DNA of 64,000 nucleotides from Prauserella muralis. GTDB lineage: Bacteria > Actinomycetota > Actinomycetes > Mycobacteriales > Pseudonocardiaceae. The stretch spans positions 744,001-808,000 of the forward strand of contig NZ_MASW01000002.1 of the NCBI RefSeq assembly GCF_003202285.1. The letters are read 5' to 3'. The notes under the pieces are model-generated. The model was not told the DNA's origin. It made no database searches and saw only the letters and a program-made list of their open reading frames with translations. A program made the translations under genes and the position numbers. This document shows, piece after piece, positions 1 through 9,093 of the stretch; the stretch's first letter is position 1; every line of letters starts with the position of its first letter.

Positions 1-996
1 GGCCAGCAGCGGCGCGGCCGAGTTCTCCCCGCCCGGCGCGTTGCTGATCGCGTCGGAGCCGACGATGGCCGCGGCACCGTAGCCCAGCACCAGGGTGAAC
101 AGGTAGAACAGTCCGATGAGGACGATGGCCCACACGACGGAGCGGCGGGCCTCCTTGGCCGTGGGCACCGTGTAGAAGCGCATGAGCACGTGCGGCAGGC
201 CCGCGGTGCCGAGCACCAGTGCGACGCCCAGCGACAGGAAGTCGAGCTGGGTGGTGCCGCTGACGCCATAGCGCTCGCCCGGGTTGAGCAGCGCGTCGTT
301 GCCACCCGCCGCCGATGACGCCGAACCGAGCAGCTCCGAGAGGTTGAGCCCGTAGCGGCCCAGCACCCACACGGTCATCGCGAAGGCGCCCGCGATCAGC
401 AGGCCTGCCTTGATGATCTGCACCCAGGTGGTGCCCTTCATGCCGCCGACCAGCACGTAGGTGATCATCACGATGCCGACCACGGCGATGACGACGGCCT
501 GGCCCGCGTCGGCGTCGATGCCGAGCAGCAGCGACACCAGGCCGCCCGCGCCCGCCATCTGCGCCAGCAGGTAGAAGAACGACACGGCCAGTGTGGACGT
601 CGCCGCCGCGGCGCGCACGGGGCGCTGCCGCATGCGGAAGGCCAGGACGTCGCCCATCGTGAACTTGCCGGTGTTGCGCAGCAGCTCAGCCACGAGCAGC
701 AGCGCCACCAGCCAGGCGACGAGGAACCCGATCGAGTAGAGGAATCCGTCGTAGCCGTAGACGGCGATCGCGCCCGCGATGCCGAGGAACGACGCCGCCG
801 ACAGGTAGTCGCCCGCGATGGCGGTGCCGTTCTGCGGCCCGGAGAACGCACGCCCTGCCGCGTAGTAGTCGGAAGCGGTCTTCGTGTTGCGGGACGCCCG
901 GAAGACGATGACGAGCGTCGCCACGACGAAGATCGCGAAGATGCTGATGTTGAGGACGGGGCTGCCGCCCTCGACACCCTGCGCCAGCGTGCTCAT
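1..996 (-). CDS. Cation/acetate symporter (SSS family), C-terminus beyond window edge
   Basis: Membrane sodium:solute symporter of the ActP/MctC type, likely importing acetate or another short monocarboxylate. The 332 codons visible begin MSTLAQGVEGG and run in frame to the window edge, so the 3' part of the gene lies outside. Family hallmarks are ASRNTKTASDYYAAGR, NGTAIAGDYLSAASFLG in the first helices, VGGMKGTTWVQIIKAG in the middle and GLPHVLMRFYTVP further on. The start ATG overlaps the upstream DUF485 stop by 4 nt (993-996), so the two are translationally coupled, as in actP-yjcH pairs. It is the last visible gene of a six-gene operon headed by a LytS/LytTR two-component system. The exact substrate cannot be read from the sequence. 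Confidence 0.92.
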   Translation of the reverse strand, partial: MSTLAQGVEGGSPVLNISIFAIFVVATLVIVFRASRNTKTASDYYAAGRAFSGPQNGTAIAGDYLSAASFLGIAGAIAVYGYDGFLYSIGFLVAWLVALLLVAELLRNTGKFTMGDVLAFRMRQRPVRAAAATSTLAVSFFYLLAQMAGAGGLVSLLLGIDADAGQAVVIAVVGIVMITYVLVGGMKGTTWVQIIKAGLLIAGAFAMTVWVLGRYGLNLSELLGSASSAAGGNDALLNPGERYGVSGTTQLDFLSLGVALVLGTAGLPHVLMRFYTVPTAKEARRSVVWAIVLIGLFYLFTLVLGYGAAAIVGSDAISNAPGGENSAAPLLA

Positions 997-1337
997 CGCG
1001 CCTCCCCTTCGATGTCCTCACGGATCTTGTCCGCGATCGGGTCGAGCTTGCGGTTGGCGTAGCGCACGTACAGCCAGGTGATGGCGAACGTGGACACGAA
1101 CTGCAGCAGCCCGAAGATGAGGCCGATGTTGATGTTGCCGATGACCTTGGTGGACATGAACCCGTGCGCGTAGTCCGCCAGTACCACGTACAGCAGGTAC
1201 CAGGCGAGGAAGAGCACGGTCATGGGGAACACGAAGCCCCGCAGGCGTTTGCGCAGCTGCCGGAACTCCGCGCTGTCGTGGACCTCCGCCCAGGTGTCCG
1301 GCCCGGGCGGATGGGTCGACGGCTCGGTGGTACTCAC
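993..1337 (-). CDS. DUF485 (YjcH-like) inner membrane protein
   Basis: 114-aa DUF485 protein, the usual small partner encoded next to acetate-type SSS transporters; its molecular role is not established. Two membrane helices are visible at about residues 36-54 and 71-92, with a polar N-terminus and the characteristic VRYANRKLDPIADKIRE C-terminal segment. The GTG start at 1337 is preceded by a strong GAGGAGGT ribosome site. Its stop overlaps the following symporter ATG (TCAT on the plus strand at 993-996). A gap of 75 nt separates it from the preceding second symporter, so this gene and the last symporter may also be expressed as a sub-unit of the operon. Confidence 0.93.
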   Translation of the reverse strand: MSTTEPSTHPPGPDTWAEVHDSAEFRQLRKRLRGFVFPMTVLFLAWYLLYVVLADYAHGFMSTKVIGNINIGLIFGLLQFVSTFAITWLYVRYANRKLDPIADKIREDIEGEAR

Positions 1338-1412
1338 GGTGACCTCCTCGTCACAGGCACGGGGGGAGTGCTGCGCGTCACCCTAGGGACGGAGGCCGAA
1401 ACGCCGGAATCG

Positions 1413-3188
1413 TCAGCGGACCAACCGGCGTGTGATGCGACGAACGGCCGACGAGCGGCGCGCCGACCACGACGAGTGGCCCAGGTCACGCCCGCCGCCC
1501 GAACGATCCGCGAACGGTGAGCTGCGGTGCTCGTGCAGGTGCAGCCGCAGCATGGCGGCGGTCGCCCACGGCTTGGGCCTGCCGAACAGGGAGACCACGA
1601 CCATCACCGCGAACGCCAGCGGCACCGACCACGGCGCGGGCTGCACCAGCAGGATCGCCAGCCAGCCGTGCACGGGGGGATCGGCGACGGTGACCAGGAA
1701 CGCCCCCGCCGAGCTCACCAGGCCGGCCGCGACCCCGGCCAGCGCACCGGGCGCGGTCAGTCGCGACCACCAGATGCCGAGCACCAGCAGCGGGCAGAAC
1801 GTCGAGGCCGCCACGGTGAAACCCCAGGTCACCAGCGTGCCCGCGTCGAACCGCGCGGCAGGCAGCGCCAGCAGCACCACCGTCACCGCCGCGCCCACCA
1901 CGGCGACGCGCAGCTGCCGTAGCCCGCCGGGTACCAGGTCGTGCGAGATCGCGCCCGACACCACGAGCAGCAGTCCGAGCGAGGTCGCCAGGAACGCGGC
2001 GAACGCACCGGCCGTGAGCAGGCCGGTGAACAACGAGCCCACGGTGCCGTCGTCGACCTGCGCCGGCAGGGCCACCACCGCGCTGTCGGTGGCTCTGGAC
2101 AGGTACAGGTGTGGCACGAGGACCCTGCCCAGGACCCCGTAGATGCCGGGGAAGAGATAGAAGATGCCGAGCAGCCCGACGGTGAGCGCGGCGGTGCGCC
2201 GGGCGGCGCGGCCGTCCGGGCTGGTGTGGAACCGCATGATCACGTGCGGCAGCCCCATGGTGCCGAGCATGGTGGCGATCAGCACGGCCCAGGTCCCCAG
2301 CAGGGGATGGCCCTCGTCGTGGAGGTTGAGCAGCGGCCGTTCCCAGCCGGAACCGCCCGGCGGGATCTCCCCGCGCAGCGTGGGCACGCGGCTGCCCTCG
2401 GCGAACTCGACGGTGGCGCCCGCGGGCACCTGCCACTCTCCCTCGGGCAGCGCCCTTCTCGACCCGCCGGCCTCCACCACCTCCGCGCCGCCGGGCACGT
2501 CCAGGGTCGCGCCCACCCGGAACACCACCTCGGTGTCCCGGTCGAACTGGGTGAACTCCACCGGGTGCACGGCGGCGTCGCGCACGGCGGGCCCGGCCTG
2601 GATCAGCAGCCAGATCGCCGGGACGATGAACAGCACCAGCTTGAACACGAACTGGAACGCCTGCACGTACGTGGCCGCGCGCATGCCGCCGAGTGCGAGG
2701 GTGGCGCTCACCGCCGCGCCGGAGATCGCGACGCCGACCCAGTACGGCGTGCCGCTGACGACGCTGAGCACCAGCCCCGCCGTGCGGAACTGCGGCACCA
2801 GGTACAGCGCGCCGATCACCAGCACCACCACCGCCGCCAGGCGGCGCAGGGCGGGGGAGGCCAGCCGCGCCTCGGCGAAGTCGGGCACGGTCAGCGCACC
2901 CGAGCGGCGCATCGGCGCGGCGACCAGCGCCAGCATCGCGATGTAGCCCGCGGTGAAGCCCACCGGGTACCACAGCGAGCCGACCCCGTCCTTGACCACC
3001 AGTCCCGCCACGCCGAGAAACGACGCCGCCGACAGGTACTCGCCGGACACCGCCGCGGAGTTGAGCAACGGCGACACCCGGCGGGAGGCCACGAGGAAGT
3101 CCGAGGTGGTGCGCATCGCCGCGACACCGCGCAGCCCGATCAGCAGCGTCACCAGCACCACCGGCGCGACGGCGAACGCCACGATCAT
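1413..3188 (-). CDS. Sodium:solute symporter (cation acetate symporter-like)
   Basis: 591-aa SSS-family transporter, a second paralogue in the same operon. Motifs: TTSDFLVASRRVSPLLNSAA, GEYLSAASFLGVAGLV, GGMRAATYVQAFQ, LGTMGLPHVIMRFHTSPDG and GAISHDLVPGG. Between the helix after FKLVLFIVPAIWLLIQAG and the GLPHVIMRF helix lies a hydrophilic insert of about 85 residues containing FDRDTEVVFRVGATLDVPGG, which as I recall is shared by one actinobacterial subgroup of this family. The reading frame stays open far upstream, but the ATG at 3188 overlaps the preceding stop by 4 nt and opens directly into a hydrophobic helix, so I take it as the start. Likely substrate is a small carboxylate; this is inference from family and neighbours. 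Confidence 0.9.
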   Translation of the reverse strand: MIVAFAVAPVVLVTLLIGLRGVAAMRTTSDFLVASRRVSPLLNSAAVSGEYLSAASFLGVAGLVVKDGVGSLWYPVGFTAGYIAMLALVAAPMRRSGALTVPDFAEARLASPALRRLAAVVVLVIGALYLVPQFRTAGLVLSVVSGTPYWVGVAISGAAVSATLALGGMRAATYVQAFQFVFKLVLFIVPAIWLLIQAGPAVRDAAVHPVEFTQFDRDTEVVFRVGATLDVPGGAEVVEAGGSRRALPEGEWQVPAGATVEFAEGSRVPTLRGEIPPGGSGWERPLLNLHDEGHPLLGTWAVLIATMLGTMGLPHVIMRFHTSPDGRAARRTAALTVGLLGIFYLFPGIYGVLGRVLVPHLYLSRATDSAVVALPAQVDDGTVGSLFTGLLTAGAFAAFLATSLGLLLVVSGAISHDLVPGGLRQLRVAVVGAAVTVVLLALPAARFDAGTLVTWGFTVAASTFCPLLVLGIWWSRLTAPGALAGVAAGLVSSAGAFLVTVADPPVHGWLAILLVQPAPWSVPLAFAVMVVVSLFGRPKPWATAAMLRLHLHEHRSSPFADRSGGGRDLGHSSWSARRSSAVRRITRRLVR

Positions 3189-3541
3189 TCGCGGTCCTCG
3201 GCCTGTTCCACCCGCCGCAGGTGCCAGAACGCCAGCAGCACCATCGCCGGGAACGGCACCACGACGATCGCCAGCCACGACACCGGGATGCCGAGCAGCC
3301 GCAGCCGGTCGAGCTGCGGCAGCGCCGCGAGCAGCAGCGGCAGCCCGACGAGGAGTGTGCACAGCAGAACCAGCGCCAGAACCGCGTTGCGCAGCTGCAC
3401 CCGGTACAGGGCGAACGCGCGCGGCGCCTCGGCCGGGTCCAATGTGGTCGGCCGCCACGGGCCGCGGTAGCGCCTGCGGGCGTGCGCCAGCCGAGTCTGC
3501 GGGCTGGTGACGGCGACCCTGCGCTGTGTGCTCACGCTCAC
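3185..3541 (-). CDS. Small two-helix membrane protein of symporter operon
   Basis: 118-aa protein, probably a counterpart of the small subunit-like proteins found with SSS transporters, here diverged from DUF485. Two hydrophobic segments are visible at about 52-75 and 83-107, preceded by a basic N-terminus (RLAHARRRYRGPWRP) and followed by a short charged tail. GTG at 3541 overlaps the response-regulator stop (GTGA), and its own stop overlaps the symporter ATG, so it is coupled on both sides. The longer reading frame extending upstream is only an overlap with the regulator gene in another frame. I do not recognise a named family with certainty. Confidence 0.8.
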   Translation of the reverse strand: MSVSTQRRVAVTSPQTRLAHARRRYRGPWRPTTLDPAEAPRAFALYRVQLRNAVLALVLLCTLLVGLPLLLAALPQLDRLRLLGIPVSWLAIVVVPFPAMVLLAFWHLRRVEQAEDRE

Positions 3542-4320
3542 GCCTGCTGCTCGAACTCGCCACGCTGCGCCGCCCGCAACAGCTGCTCCCGGAGCTCGCG
3601 CGCGTGCCGCCTGCTCACCGGGACGTCGCCGAGGTCGGTGTGGGCGAGCAGCCCGCCCGCCGAGTCGCTGCGCAGCTCCCGCACCGCGCCGAGCGCCACG
3701 AGGAACCCCCGGTGGGTGCGCACGAACCCCGCGCTCTCCCAGTACTCCTCCAGCCGCGAGATCGGCATCCGCACCAGGTGCACGCCCGAGCCGGCGTGCA
3801 GGCGCACGTAGTCGCCGTGCGCCTCGACGAAGCGGACGTCGCTGCGCCGCACGTACCGCGTGCGGCCCGCCGATTCGACCGGCAGCGCCGCCATCGCGTC
3901 CGGCGGCGCGGCAGGCCGGGCAGGCTGCCCGGCGGGCTGCTCCGAGGGCGCGATGCGGGTGATCCTGGCCAGCGCGTCCGCGAGCCGCTCGGGACGCACG
4001 GGCTTGAGCAGGTAGTCCACGGCGCCGAGCCCGAACGCGGCGACGGCGTGCTGGTCGTAGGCGGTGACGAACACCAGCACCGGCGGCGAGGCCAGCTTGT
4101 TCAGCAGCGAACCGAGCTCCAGCCCGTCGAGGCCGGGCATCGCGATGTCCAGGAACACGGCGTCGAAGTCGCCGTTCTGGATCAGCTTCAGCGCGCTCAG
4201 CGGGTCGCCCGCTCCGGTGACGTCGGCGACCTCGGGCGCCTCGCGCAGCATCCCGCACAGGTCGTCGAGCGCGGCGGGCACGTCGTCGACCGCCAGGACC
4301 CGCAGCCCCGCGTCCCTCAC
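3538..4320 (-). CDS. LytTR-family response regulator
   Basis: 260-aa two-component response regulator. The receiver domain (residues 1-125) has the acidic pair in LAVDDVP, the phospho-acceptor Asp58 in VFLDIAMPG, the conserved Thr in FVTAYD and the Lys in LLKPVRPE. A proline/alanine linker leads to a LytTR DNA-binding domain (about 150-250) with YVRRSDVRFVEAHGDYVRLH and FVRTHRGFLVAL. Start chosen as GTG 4320 because it overlaps the kinase stop (GTGA) and begins immediately before the first receiver strand. It lies between the kinase and the transporter genes, like the E. coli BtsSR/YpdAB and actinobacterial LytS/LytTR systems that control uptake genes, so it probably controls this operon. Confidence 0.92.
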   Translation of the reverse strand: MRDAGLRVLAVDDVPAALDDLCGMLREAPEVADVTGAGDPLSALKLIQNGDFDAVFLDIAMPGLDGLELGSLLNKLASPPVLVFVTAYDQHAVAAFGLGAVDYLLKPVRPERLADALARITRIAPSEQPAGQPARPAAPPDAMAALPVESAGRTRYVRRSDVRFVEAHGDYVRLHAGSGVHLVRMPISRLEEYWESAGFVRTHRGFLVALGAVRELRSDSAGGLLAHTDLGDVPVSRRHARELREQLLRAAQRGEFEQQA

Positions 4321-5387
4321 GGGACCACCCCCGGCTGGAACCTCGGCACTCGGACGATCACGCGCGTGCCCTCGCCTTCCGCCGTCTCCACGACCAAGCC
4401 GAACCATGGCCCGTACACGTTACGCAGGCGCCGGTCCACGTTCGCCAGACCCATGCTCGTGGACGCGCCGTCGCCCGCGAGCAACGCCGCGGCCTTCTCC
4501 GGTGCCATGCCCGCGCCGTCGTCCTCCACGCTGAGCACGCAGTCGGCACCCTCGGCCTCCCCGAGCACCTGCACCGTGCCGCCGCCCGCCTGGCTCTCGA
4601 TGCCGTGCCGGACGGCGTTCTCCACGATCGGCTGCAACACCAGGAACGGGATCGCCACCGCCAGCACCTCCGGCGCGACGCGGATCTGCACCCGCAGCCG
4701 GTCGCCCAGCACGGCCCGCTGCAGCGCCAGATAGGTCTCGATGGCGTGGAACTCGTCGGCCACGGTCGTGTACTCACCGTGGCTGGCCAGGCTGTAGCGG
4801 ATGTAGTCGGCGAAGTCGAGCATCAGCTCACGGGAGCGGTCGGGCTCGGAGCGCACCAGGCTCGCGATCACCGTCAGGGCGTTGTAGACGAAATGCGGCG
4901 AGATCTCCGCCCGCAGCGCCCGCAGCTCCGCCTCGGCCGCCTGTTCCGCCGACTCCTCCAGCCTGCTCCGCTCCAGCGCCTCCACGAGCAGGGCCGCCAC
5001 CTCGTGCAGCGCGGTCATGCGGGTGCTGCCGGCCACCACGAGCGCGCCGGCCAGCTCGTCGTGCACCACCAGGGGCACGGCCACCACCTCGGCGCGGCGG
5101 CAGCGGCTCTCGGTGTGCAGGACCTCCTCGACCATGGCCGCCGCGTCCACGTCGCGCGGCAGCGTCCCGGCCGTCACGAGCGCGCCGGAGAGGTCGGCCA
5201 GTCCCACGCCGTCGGCCGCGAGCAGCCGCCGGATCCCCCTGGCCGCGGCGCGGGCGCGGGGACCGGCCAGGCCGTCGGCCAGGTCCTCGGCGACGTGCCG
5301 CGCCGTTTCCAGCACGGCGGCCGGGTCGCGCAGCCTGCGCGACCACAGCGGGCCTCTGGCCTGGCCTTCCTCGGCCGGTACCGACAT
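4317..5387 (-). CDS. LytS-type sensor histidine kinase, soluble
   Basis: 356-aa histidine kinase of the His_kinase/LytS class. A GAF-like N-terminal region (about 25-135, with a long helix ending in LLVEALERSRLEESAEQAAE) is followed by the phospho-acceptor box LRAEISPHFVYNAL with His165 and an HATPase domain (N-box LQPIVENAVRHGIE; G-boxes VEDDGAGM and SMGLANVDRRL). No membrane helix is present, unlike classical LytS, so it should sense a cytoplasmic signal. ATG at 5387 is the best start; an upstream in-frame start at 5471 would add 28 residues without recognisable domain content, and neither has an obvious ribosome site. First gene of the symporter operon. Confidence 0.88.
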   Translation of the reverse strand: MSVPAEEGQARGPLWSRRLRDPAAVLETARHVAEDLADGLAGPRARAAARGIRRLLAADGVGLADLSGALVTAGTLPRDVDAAAMVEEVLHTESRCRRAEVVAVPLVVHDELAGALVVAGSTRMTALHEVAALLVEALERSRLEESAEQAAEAELRALRAEISPHFVYNALTVIASLVRSEPDRSRELMLDFADYIRYSLASHGEYTTVADEFHAIETYLALQRAVLGDRLRVQIRVAPEVLAVAIPFLVLQPIVENAVRHGIESQAGGGTVQVLGEAEGADCVLSVEDDGAGMAPEKAAALLAGDGASTSMGLANVDRRLRNVYGPWFGLVVETAEGEGTRVIVRVPRFQPGVVP

Positions 5388-5497
5388 GCCCGGAATGTAT
5401 CCGGACCGCGCACCCACCGTGAAGGCCGGGACCGGCGAGGATGACAAAGCGGATGAACCGGGCGGACTCACACTAGGCGAACGGGCGCTGCCGGGCC

Positions 5498-5503
5498 CAT
5501 AAT
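5498..5503 (+). promoter_or_regulatory. -10 box upstream of DUF3040 gene
   Basis: CATAAT, an unusually AT-rich hexamer for this region, 18 nt before the ATG at 5522. No convincing -35 is visible. Confidence 0.4.
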
Positions 5504-5521
5504 GTTCTTGGTGATGCCGGT

Positions 5522-5806
5522 ATGGCGCTTCGTGACGAAGAGCAACGGCAGCTGGCTGAGATCGAACGCCGGCTCGCCGAGGACGACCCGCGGCTGGCGC
5601 AGCGGCTCGCGAAGCTGAGCCCGCTCGGGCTTCCCCGCGCCGCCCTCGCCGTGGCCGCGATGCTGGCGTCGTTCGTGATCGGGCTCGCGGTGATCGCCGT
5701 CGGTGCCGAACTGGCCTCCGTCGTGCTCGGGATCATCGGCATCGTGCTGGCCGTGGTGGTGCCCACGGCCCTCATCTGGCGGCTGTGGCTGCGCAAGCTC
5801 AAGTGA
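5522..5806 (+). CDS. DUF3040 small membrane protein
   Basis: 94-aa DUF3040 protein, an actinobacterial family of unknown function. The N-terminal amphipathic stretch [21 protein letters not shown] is the family signature, followed by two hydrophobic segments (about 37-60 and 62-85) and a basic end [12 protein letters not shown] at 5522 follows the kinase operon divergently (134 nt between the two starts). The longer open frame that overlaps its 3' half belongs to the upstream extension of nhaA and is not used. Confidence 0.93.
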   Translation: MALRDEEQRQLAEIERRLAEDDPRLAQRLAKLSPLGLPRAALAVAAMLASFVIGLAVIAVGAELASVVLGIIGIVLAVVVPTALIWRLWLRKLK

Positions 5807-5859
5807 GCGCCGGAGGGCGAAGTCGATCACGAACCGCGATCAGCACGGGAGCTTGCCGG

Positions 5860-5865
5860 TAAACT
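5860..5865 (+). promoter_or_regulatory. -10 box for nhaA
   Basis: TAAACT, 56 nt before the nhaA start; the -35 region is unclear. Confidence 0.35.
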
Positions 5866-5921
5866 TCCGAGGTACTCAACCGACCGGAGCACTCGTCGAG
5901 GCGGGAGGGACCACTCCAGAC

Positions 5922-7334
5922 ATGGGCACTGCGACTCCCGAGAAATTCCGGCTCTTTCGCAGATCGTCCTGGGGTGAGTGGAAACAGGTCGCCGACATCC
6001 TCCGGCAGGAGACCGTCGGCGGGATGCTGCTGCTGATCGGTGCCGTGGTGGCCCTCGTCTGGGCCAACTCCCCGTGGTCGGGCGCCTACGAGTCGATGCG
6101 CGAGCTGACCATCGGCCCGCACGCCCTGCATCTCGACCTCTCCATCTCGGAGTGGGCGGCCGACGGGCTGCTCGCCATCTTCTTCTTCGTGGTCGGACTG
6201 GAGCTCAAACGCGAGTTCGTCGCCGGTGACCTGCGCGACCCCCGCCGCGCCGCCGTGCCCGTCGTCGCCGCGCTGGGTGGCGTGGTCATGCCCGCGGCGA
6301 TCTACACGGTGATCAATCTGGGCGACCCGTCGGCGCTACGCGGCTGGGCGATCCCCACCGCCACCGACATCGCCTTCGCGGTGGCGGTGCTCGCCGTGAT
6401 CGGCCGGTTCCTGCCGTCGGCGCTGCGCATGTTCCTGCTCACGCTCGCCGTGGTGGACGACCTGGTCGCCATCCTCATCATCGCGGTCTTCTACACCGAC
6501 GAGCTTTCGGTAATGCCCCTGCTGCTCGCCCTGGTGCCGCTCGGGCTGTTCACGCTGCTGGTGCAGCGGCGCGTGCGGTCGTGGTGGGTGCTCATCCCGC
6601 TCGGTGTCGTCGCGTGGGCCCTCGTGCACGCGTCCGGAGTGCACGCCACCGTCGCCGGGGTGCTGCTGGGCTTCGCGGTCCCCGCGCTGCGCAGGCGCGG
6701 CGAGCGCGTCGGCCTCGCCGAGCACTTCGAGCACCGCTGGCGGCCGGTGTCCTCGGGTGTCGCGGTGCCGATCTTCGCCCTGCTGGCCGCGGGCGTCGCC
6801 TTCGGCGGGCTCGACGGGCTCGGCCGCGCGCTGGCCGACCCGGTGGCGCTCGGCATCGTGGCGGGCCTGTTCCTCGGCAAGGCGATCGGCATCTTCGGCG
6901 CGACCTACCTGATGGGCAAGTTCACCAAGGCCGAGCTGGACGGCGACATCGCCTGGGTCGACGTCTTCGGCCTCGCGGTGCTGGGCGGCATCGGCTTCAC
7001 GGTGTCGTTGCTGGTCGGCGACCTCTCCTTCGGCGCGGGCACGGAACGCGACGAGCACGTCAAGCTCGCCGTGCTCACGGGCTCGGTCATCTCCGCGCTC
7101 GTCGCCACAGTGATCCTGCGGCTGCGCAACCGCGTCTACCGGCAGGTCCACGAGAAGGAGACCCGCGACGCCGACGCCGACGGCATCCCCGACGTGTACG
7201 AAGAGGACTACGACCCCGACGCCGACCCGGGCCGGCCCACCGGCGGGGACACCGGCAACGGGTCGGGCCCGCCCGTCGGCGAGGCGGCGGACGAGCCGTC
7301 CGGCCAGGAGACCGAAACCCGGCGCGGGACCTGA
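5922..7334 (+). CDS. nhaA: Na+/H+ antiporter NhaA
   Basis: 470-aa inner-membrane sodium/proton antiporter. Motifs of NhaA are present: PWSGAYE and [22 protein letters not shown] near the N-terminus, [25 protein letters not shown] (the paired transport aspartates, about residue 178), [13 protein letters not shown], and [16 protein letters not shown]. The start ATG 5922 has GGGAGGGA about 12 nt upstream. Beyond the last helix is a hydrophilic tail of about 60 residues containing [20 protein letters not shown], which resembles a calcium-binding thrombospondin-type-3/EF-hand-like loop and is not part of the canonical E. coli protein. Probable role is Na+ and pH homeostasis. Confidence 0.95.
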   Translation: MGTATPEKFRLFRRSSWGEWKQVADILRQETVGGMLLLIGAVVALVWANSPWSGAYESMRELTIGPHALHLDLSISEWAADGLLAIFFFVVGLELKREFVAGDLRDPRRAAVPVVAALGGVVMPAAIYTVINLGDPSALRGWAIPTATDIAFAVAVLAVIGRFLPSALRMFLLTLAVVDDLVAILIIAVFYTDELSVMPLLLALVPLGLFTLLVQRRVRSWWVLIPLGVVAWALVHASGVHATVAGVLLGFAVPALRRRGERVGLAEHFEHRWRPVSSGVAVPIFALLAAGVAFGGLDGLGRALADPVALGIVAGLFLGKAIGIFGATYLMGKFTKAELDGDIAWVDVFGLAVLGGIGFTVSLLVGDLSFGAGTERDEHVKLAVLTGSVISALVATVILRLRNRVYRQVHEKETRDADADGIPDVYEEDYDPDADPGRPTGGDTGNGSGPPVGEAADEPSGQETETRRGT

Positions 7335-7455
7335 CGCCCGGGCTCCGCCGGCGCGGTCGTGGACCGCCCGCCCGCAGACCCACCCGGGTGACACCGGCCG
7401 CCGTGGCGGCCGCGACCGGGCGGGGACCCGGGGTCGAGCGGGCACGTCACTGGCC

Positions 7456-7461
7456 TAGACT
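7456..7461 (+). promoter_or_regulatory. -10 box for trigger factor gene
   Basis: TAGACT, the same hexamer seen before valS and the GntR gene. It predicts a 5' leader of about 70-75 nt ahead of the TTG start at 7541. A weak hairpin (CGGCCGCC/GGCGGCCG, 7395-7412) lies just upstream and could end nhaA transcription. Confidence 0.45.
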
Positions 7462-7540
7462 CGGACTTCGGTCCCCGCCTCGAGCTGCGGTCCGGCGGAC
7501 CGAATCCAGATACCGACACTGTCCCGGCGAGGAGAAAACG

Positions 7541-8983
7541 TTGAAGAGCACCGTCGAGCAGCTGAGCCCGACGCGCGTGAAGATCAATGTCGAGGTGCCG
7601 TTCGACGAGCTCAAACCGAACTTCGACCGCGCCTATCGCAAGATCGCTCAGCAGGTCCGGATCCCCGGCTTCCGGCCCGGCAAGGCCCCCGCCCGCGTTC
7701 TCGAGAGCCGGATCGGCCGTGCCCCGGTGCTCGACGAGGTCGTCAACGAGGCCATCCCTGCCAAGTACCTGGAGGCGGTGCGCAGCGGCGACGTCCGCAC
7801 GCTCGGCCAGCCCGACTTCGAGGTCACCAAGCTGGAGGACCGGGAGGTGCTGGAGTTCAGCGCCGAGGTCGACGTCCGCCCGGACATCGACCTGCCCGAC
7901 CTGACCGATCTCTCGGTGAGCGTGGGCGACATCGAGCTCACCGACGCCGAGGTCGACGAGCAGCTCGACGAGCTGCGCGCGCGCTTCGGCACGCTGACCG
8001 GCGTCGACCGCCCCGCCGAGAACGGCGACTTCGTCTCCATCGACCTCTCGGCGACCGTGGATGGCGAGGAGGTCCCCGACGCCTCCACCACGGGGCTGTC
8101 CTACGAGATCGGCTCCGGCCAGCTCGTGGACGGCATCGACGAGGCGATCATCGGTGCGGGTGAGGGTGAGACCAGGACCTTCACCACCAAGCTCGTCGCG
8201 GGAGAGTACGCGGGCAAGGACGCGGAGGTGACCGTCACGGTCAACTCCATCAAGCAGCGCGAGCTGCCCGAGGCCGACGACGAGTTCGCGCAGATGGCCA
8301 GCGAGTTCGACACCATCGACGAGCTGAGGGCCGACCTGCGCGAGCGGCTGACCCGGATGAAGCGGATGCAGCAGGGCGTCGAGGCCCGCGACAAGGTGCT
8401 CGACGAGCTGCTCGAGCGCGTCGAGGTGCCGCTGCCCGAGAAGGTGCTCGAGGCCGAGATCTCCAACCGCAAGCACGACGCGATCCACCCGTTCGACCAC
8501 GACGAGGACGCCTTCAAGCGCTCACTGGAGGAGCAGGGCGAGAACGCCGAGGAGTGGGAGAACGAGGTCCGCCAGGAGGCGGAGAAGTCGGTGCGGACCC
8601 AGCTGCTGCTGGACACCATCGCCGACAACCAGGAGGTGCAGGTGAGCGACAGCGAGCTCACCGAGCGCATCATCTACCAGGCGCAGCGGTTCGGCGTCAG
8701 CCCCGACGAGTACGTGCAGCGGGCCCAGCAGTCCGGCCAGCTCGGCGCCATCTTCGCCGACGTGCGGCGGGGCAAGGCACTCGCCACGGTGGTGCGCAAG
8801 GCCACCGTGACCGACGCGTCGGGCTCGCCCGTTGACCTCGAGGAGCTCTTCGGCCCCGAGGACGAGGGTTCCGCGGCCGAGGCCGAGGGCACCCCCCAGG
8901 ACGAGACCGGTGAGGGCGCTGAGACCGAGGTCACGGACGAGGCGGCGCAGTCGCGGGAGACGGCGCAGAACTCGGAGAAGTGA
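7541..8983 (+). CDS. tig: Trigger factor, ribosome-associated chaperone/PPIase
   Basis: 480-aa trigger factor, which binds the ribosome exit tunnel and folds nascent chains. The ribosome-binding loop [10 protein letters not shown] (signature GFRxGxxP) is in the first 50 residues, followed by the FKBP-type domain starting near [12 protein letters not shown] and the long helical C-terminal domain with [23 protein letters not shown]. The last 45 residues are acidic and probably disordered. The frame is open far upstream, but TTG at 7541 directly precedes the conserved [14 protein letters not shown] and has CGAGGAG 6-8 nt upstream. It is followed by a strong terminator and then clpP1, the usual actinobacterial order. 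Confidence 0.97.
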   Translation: MKSTVEQLSPTRVKINVEVPFDELKPNFDRAYRKIAQQVRIPGFRPGKAPARVLESRIGRAPVLDEVVNEAIPAKYLEAVRSGDVRTLGQPDFEVTKLEDREVLEFSAEVDVRPDIDLPDLTDLSVSVGDIELTDAEVDEQLDELRARFGTLTGVDRPAENGDFVSIDLSATVDGEEVPDASTTGLSYEIGSGQLVDGIDEAIIGAGEGETRTFTTKLVAGEYAGKDAEVTVTVNSIKQRELPEADDEFAQMASEFDTIDELRADLRERLTRMKRMQQGVEARDKVLDELLERVEVPLPEKVLEAEISNRKHDAIHPFDHDEDAFKRSLEEQGENAEEWENEVRQEAEKSVRTQLLLDTIADNQEVQVSDSELTERIIYQAQRFGVSPDEYVQRAQQSGQLGAIFADVRRGKALATVVRKATVTDASGSPVDLEELFGPEDEGSAAEAEGTPQDETGEGAETEVTDEAAQSRETAQNSEK

Positions 8984-9004
8984 TCTCCTCTTCTCATGCT
9001 CTGA

Positions 9005-9048
9005 GCGAACTCGGGCGGTGTCAGGCATTCGGCGCCGCCCGAGTTCGT
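9005..9048 (+). terminator. Hairpin terminator after tig
   Basis: Perfect 13-bp inverted repeat CGAACTCGGGCGG / CCGCCCGAGTTCG (9006-9018 and 9035-9047), extendable by G-T pairs, loop about 12 nt. No U-tract, as is common in actinobacteria. Confidence 0.75.
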
Positions 9049-9093
9049 TAGGGTCGATTGCAAGATCCGAGACTTTCGAAAAGGCAGGCAGAC

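Noticed and set aside
1941-3470. 509-aa open frame on the plus strand opposite the 591-aa symporter
   Set aside because: His/Gln/Arg-rich composition of an antisense shadow; the minus-strand frame has clear SSS motifs.
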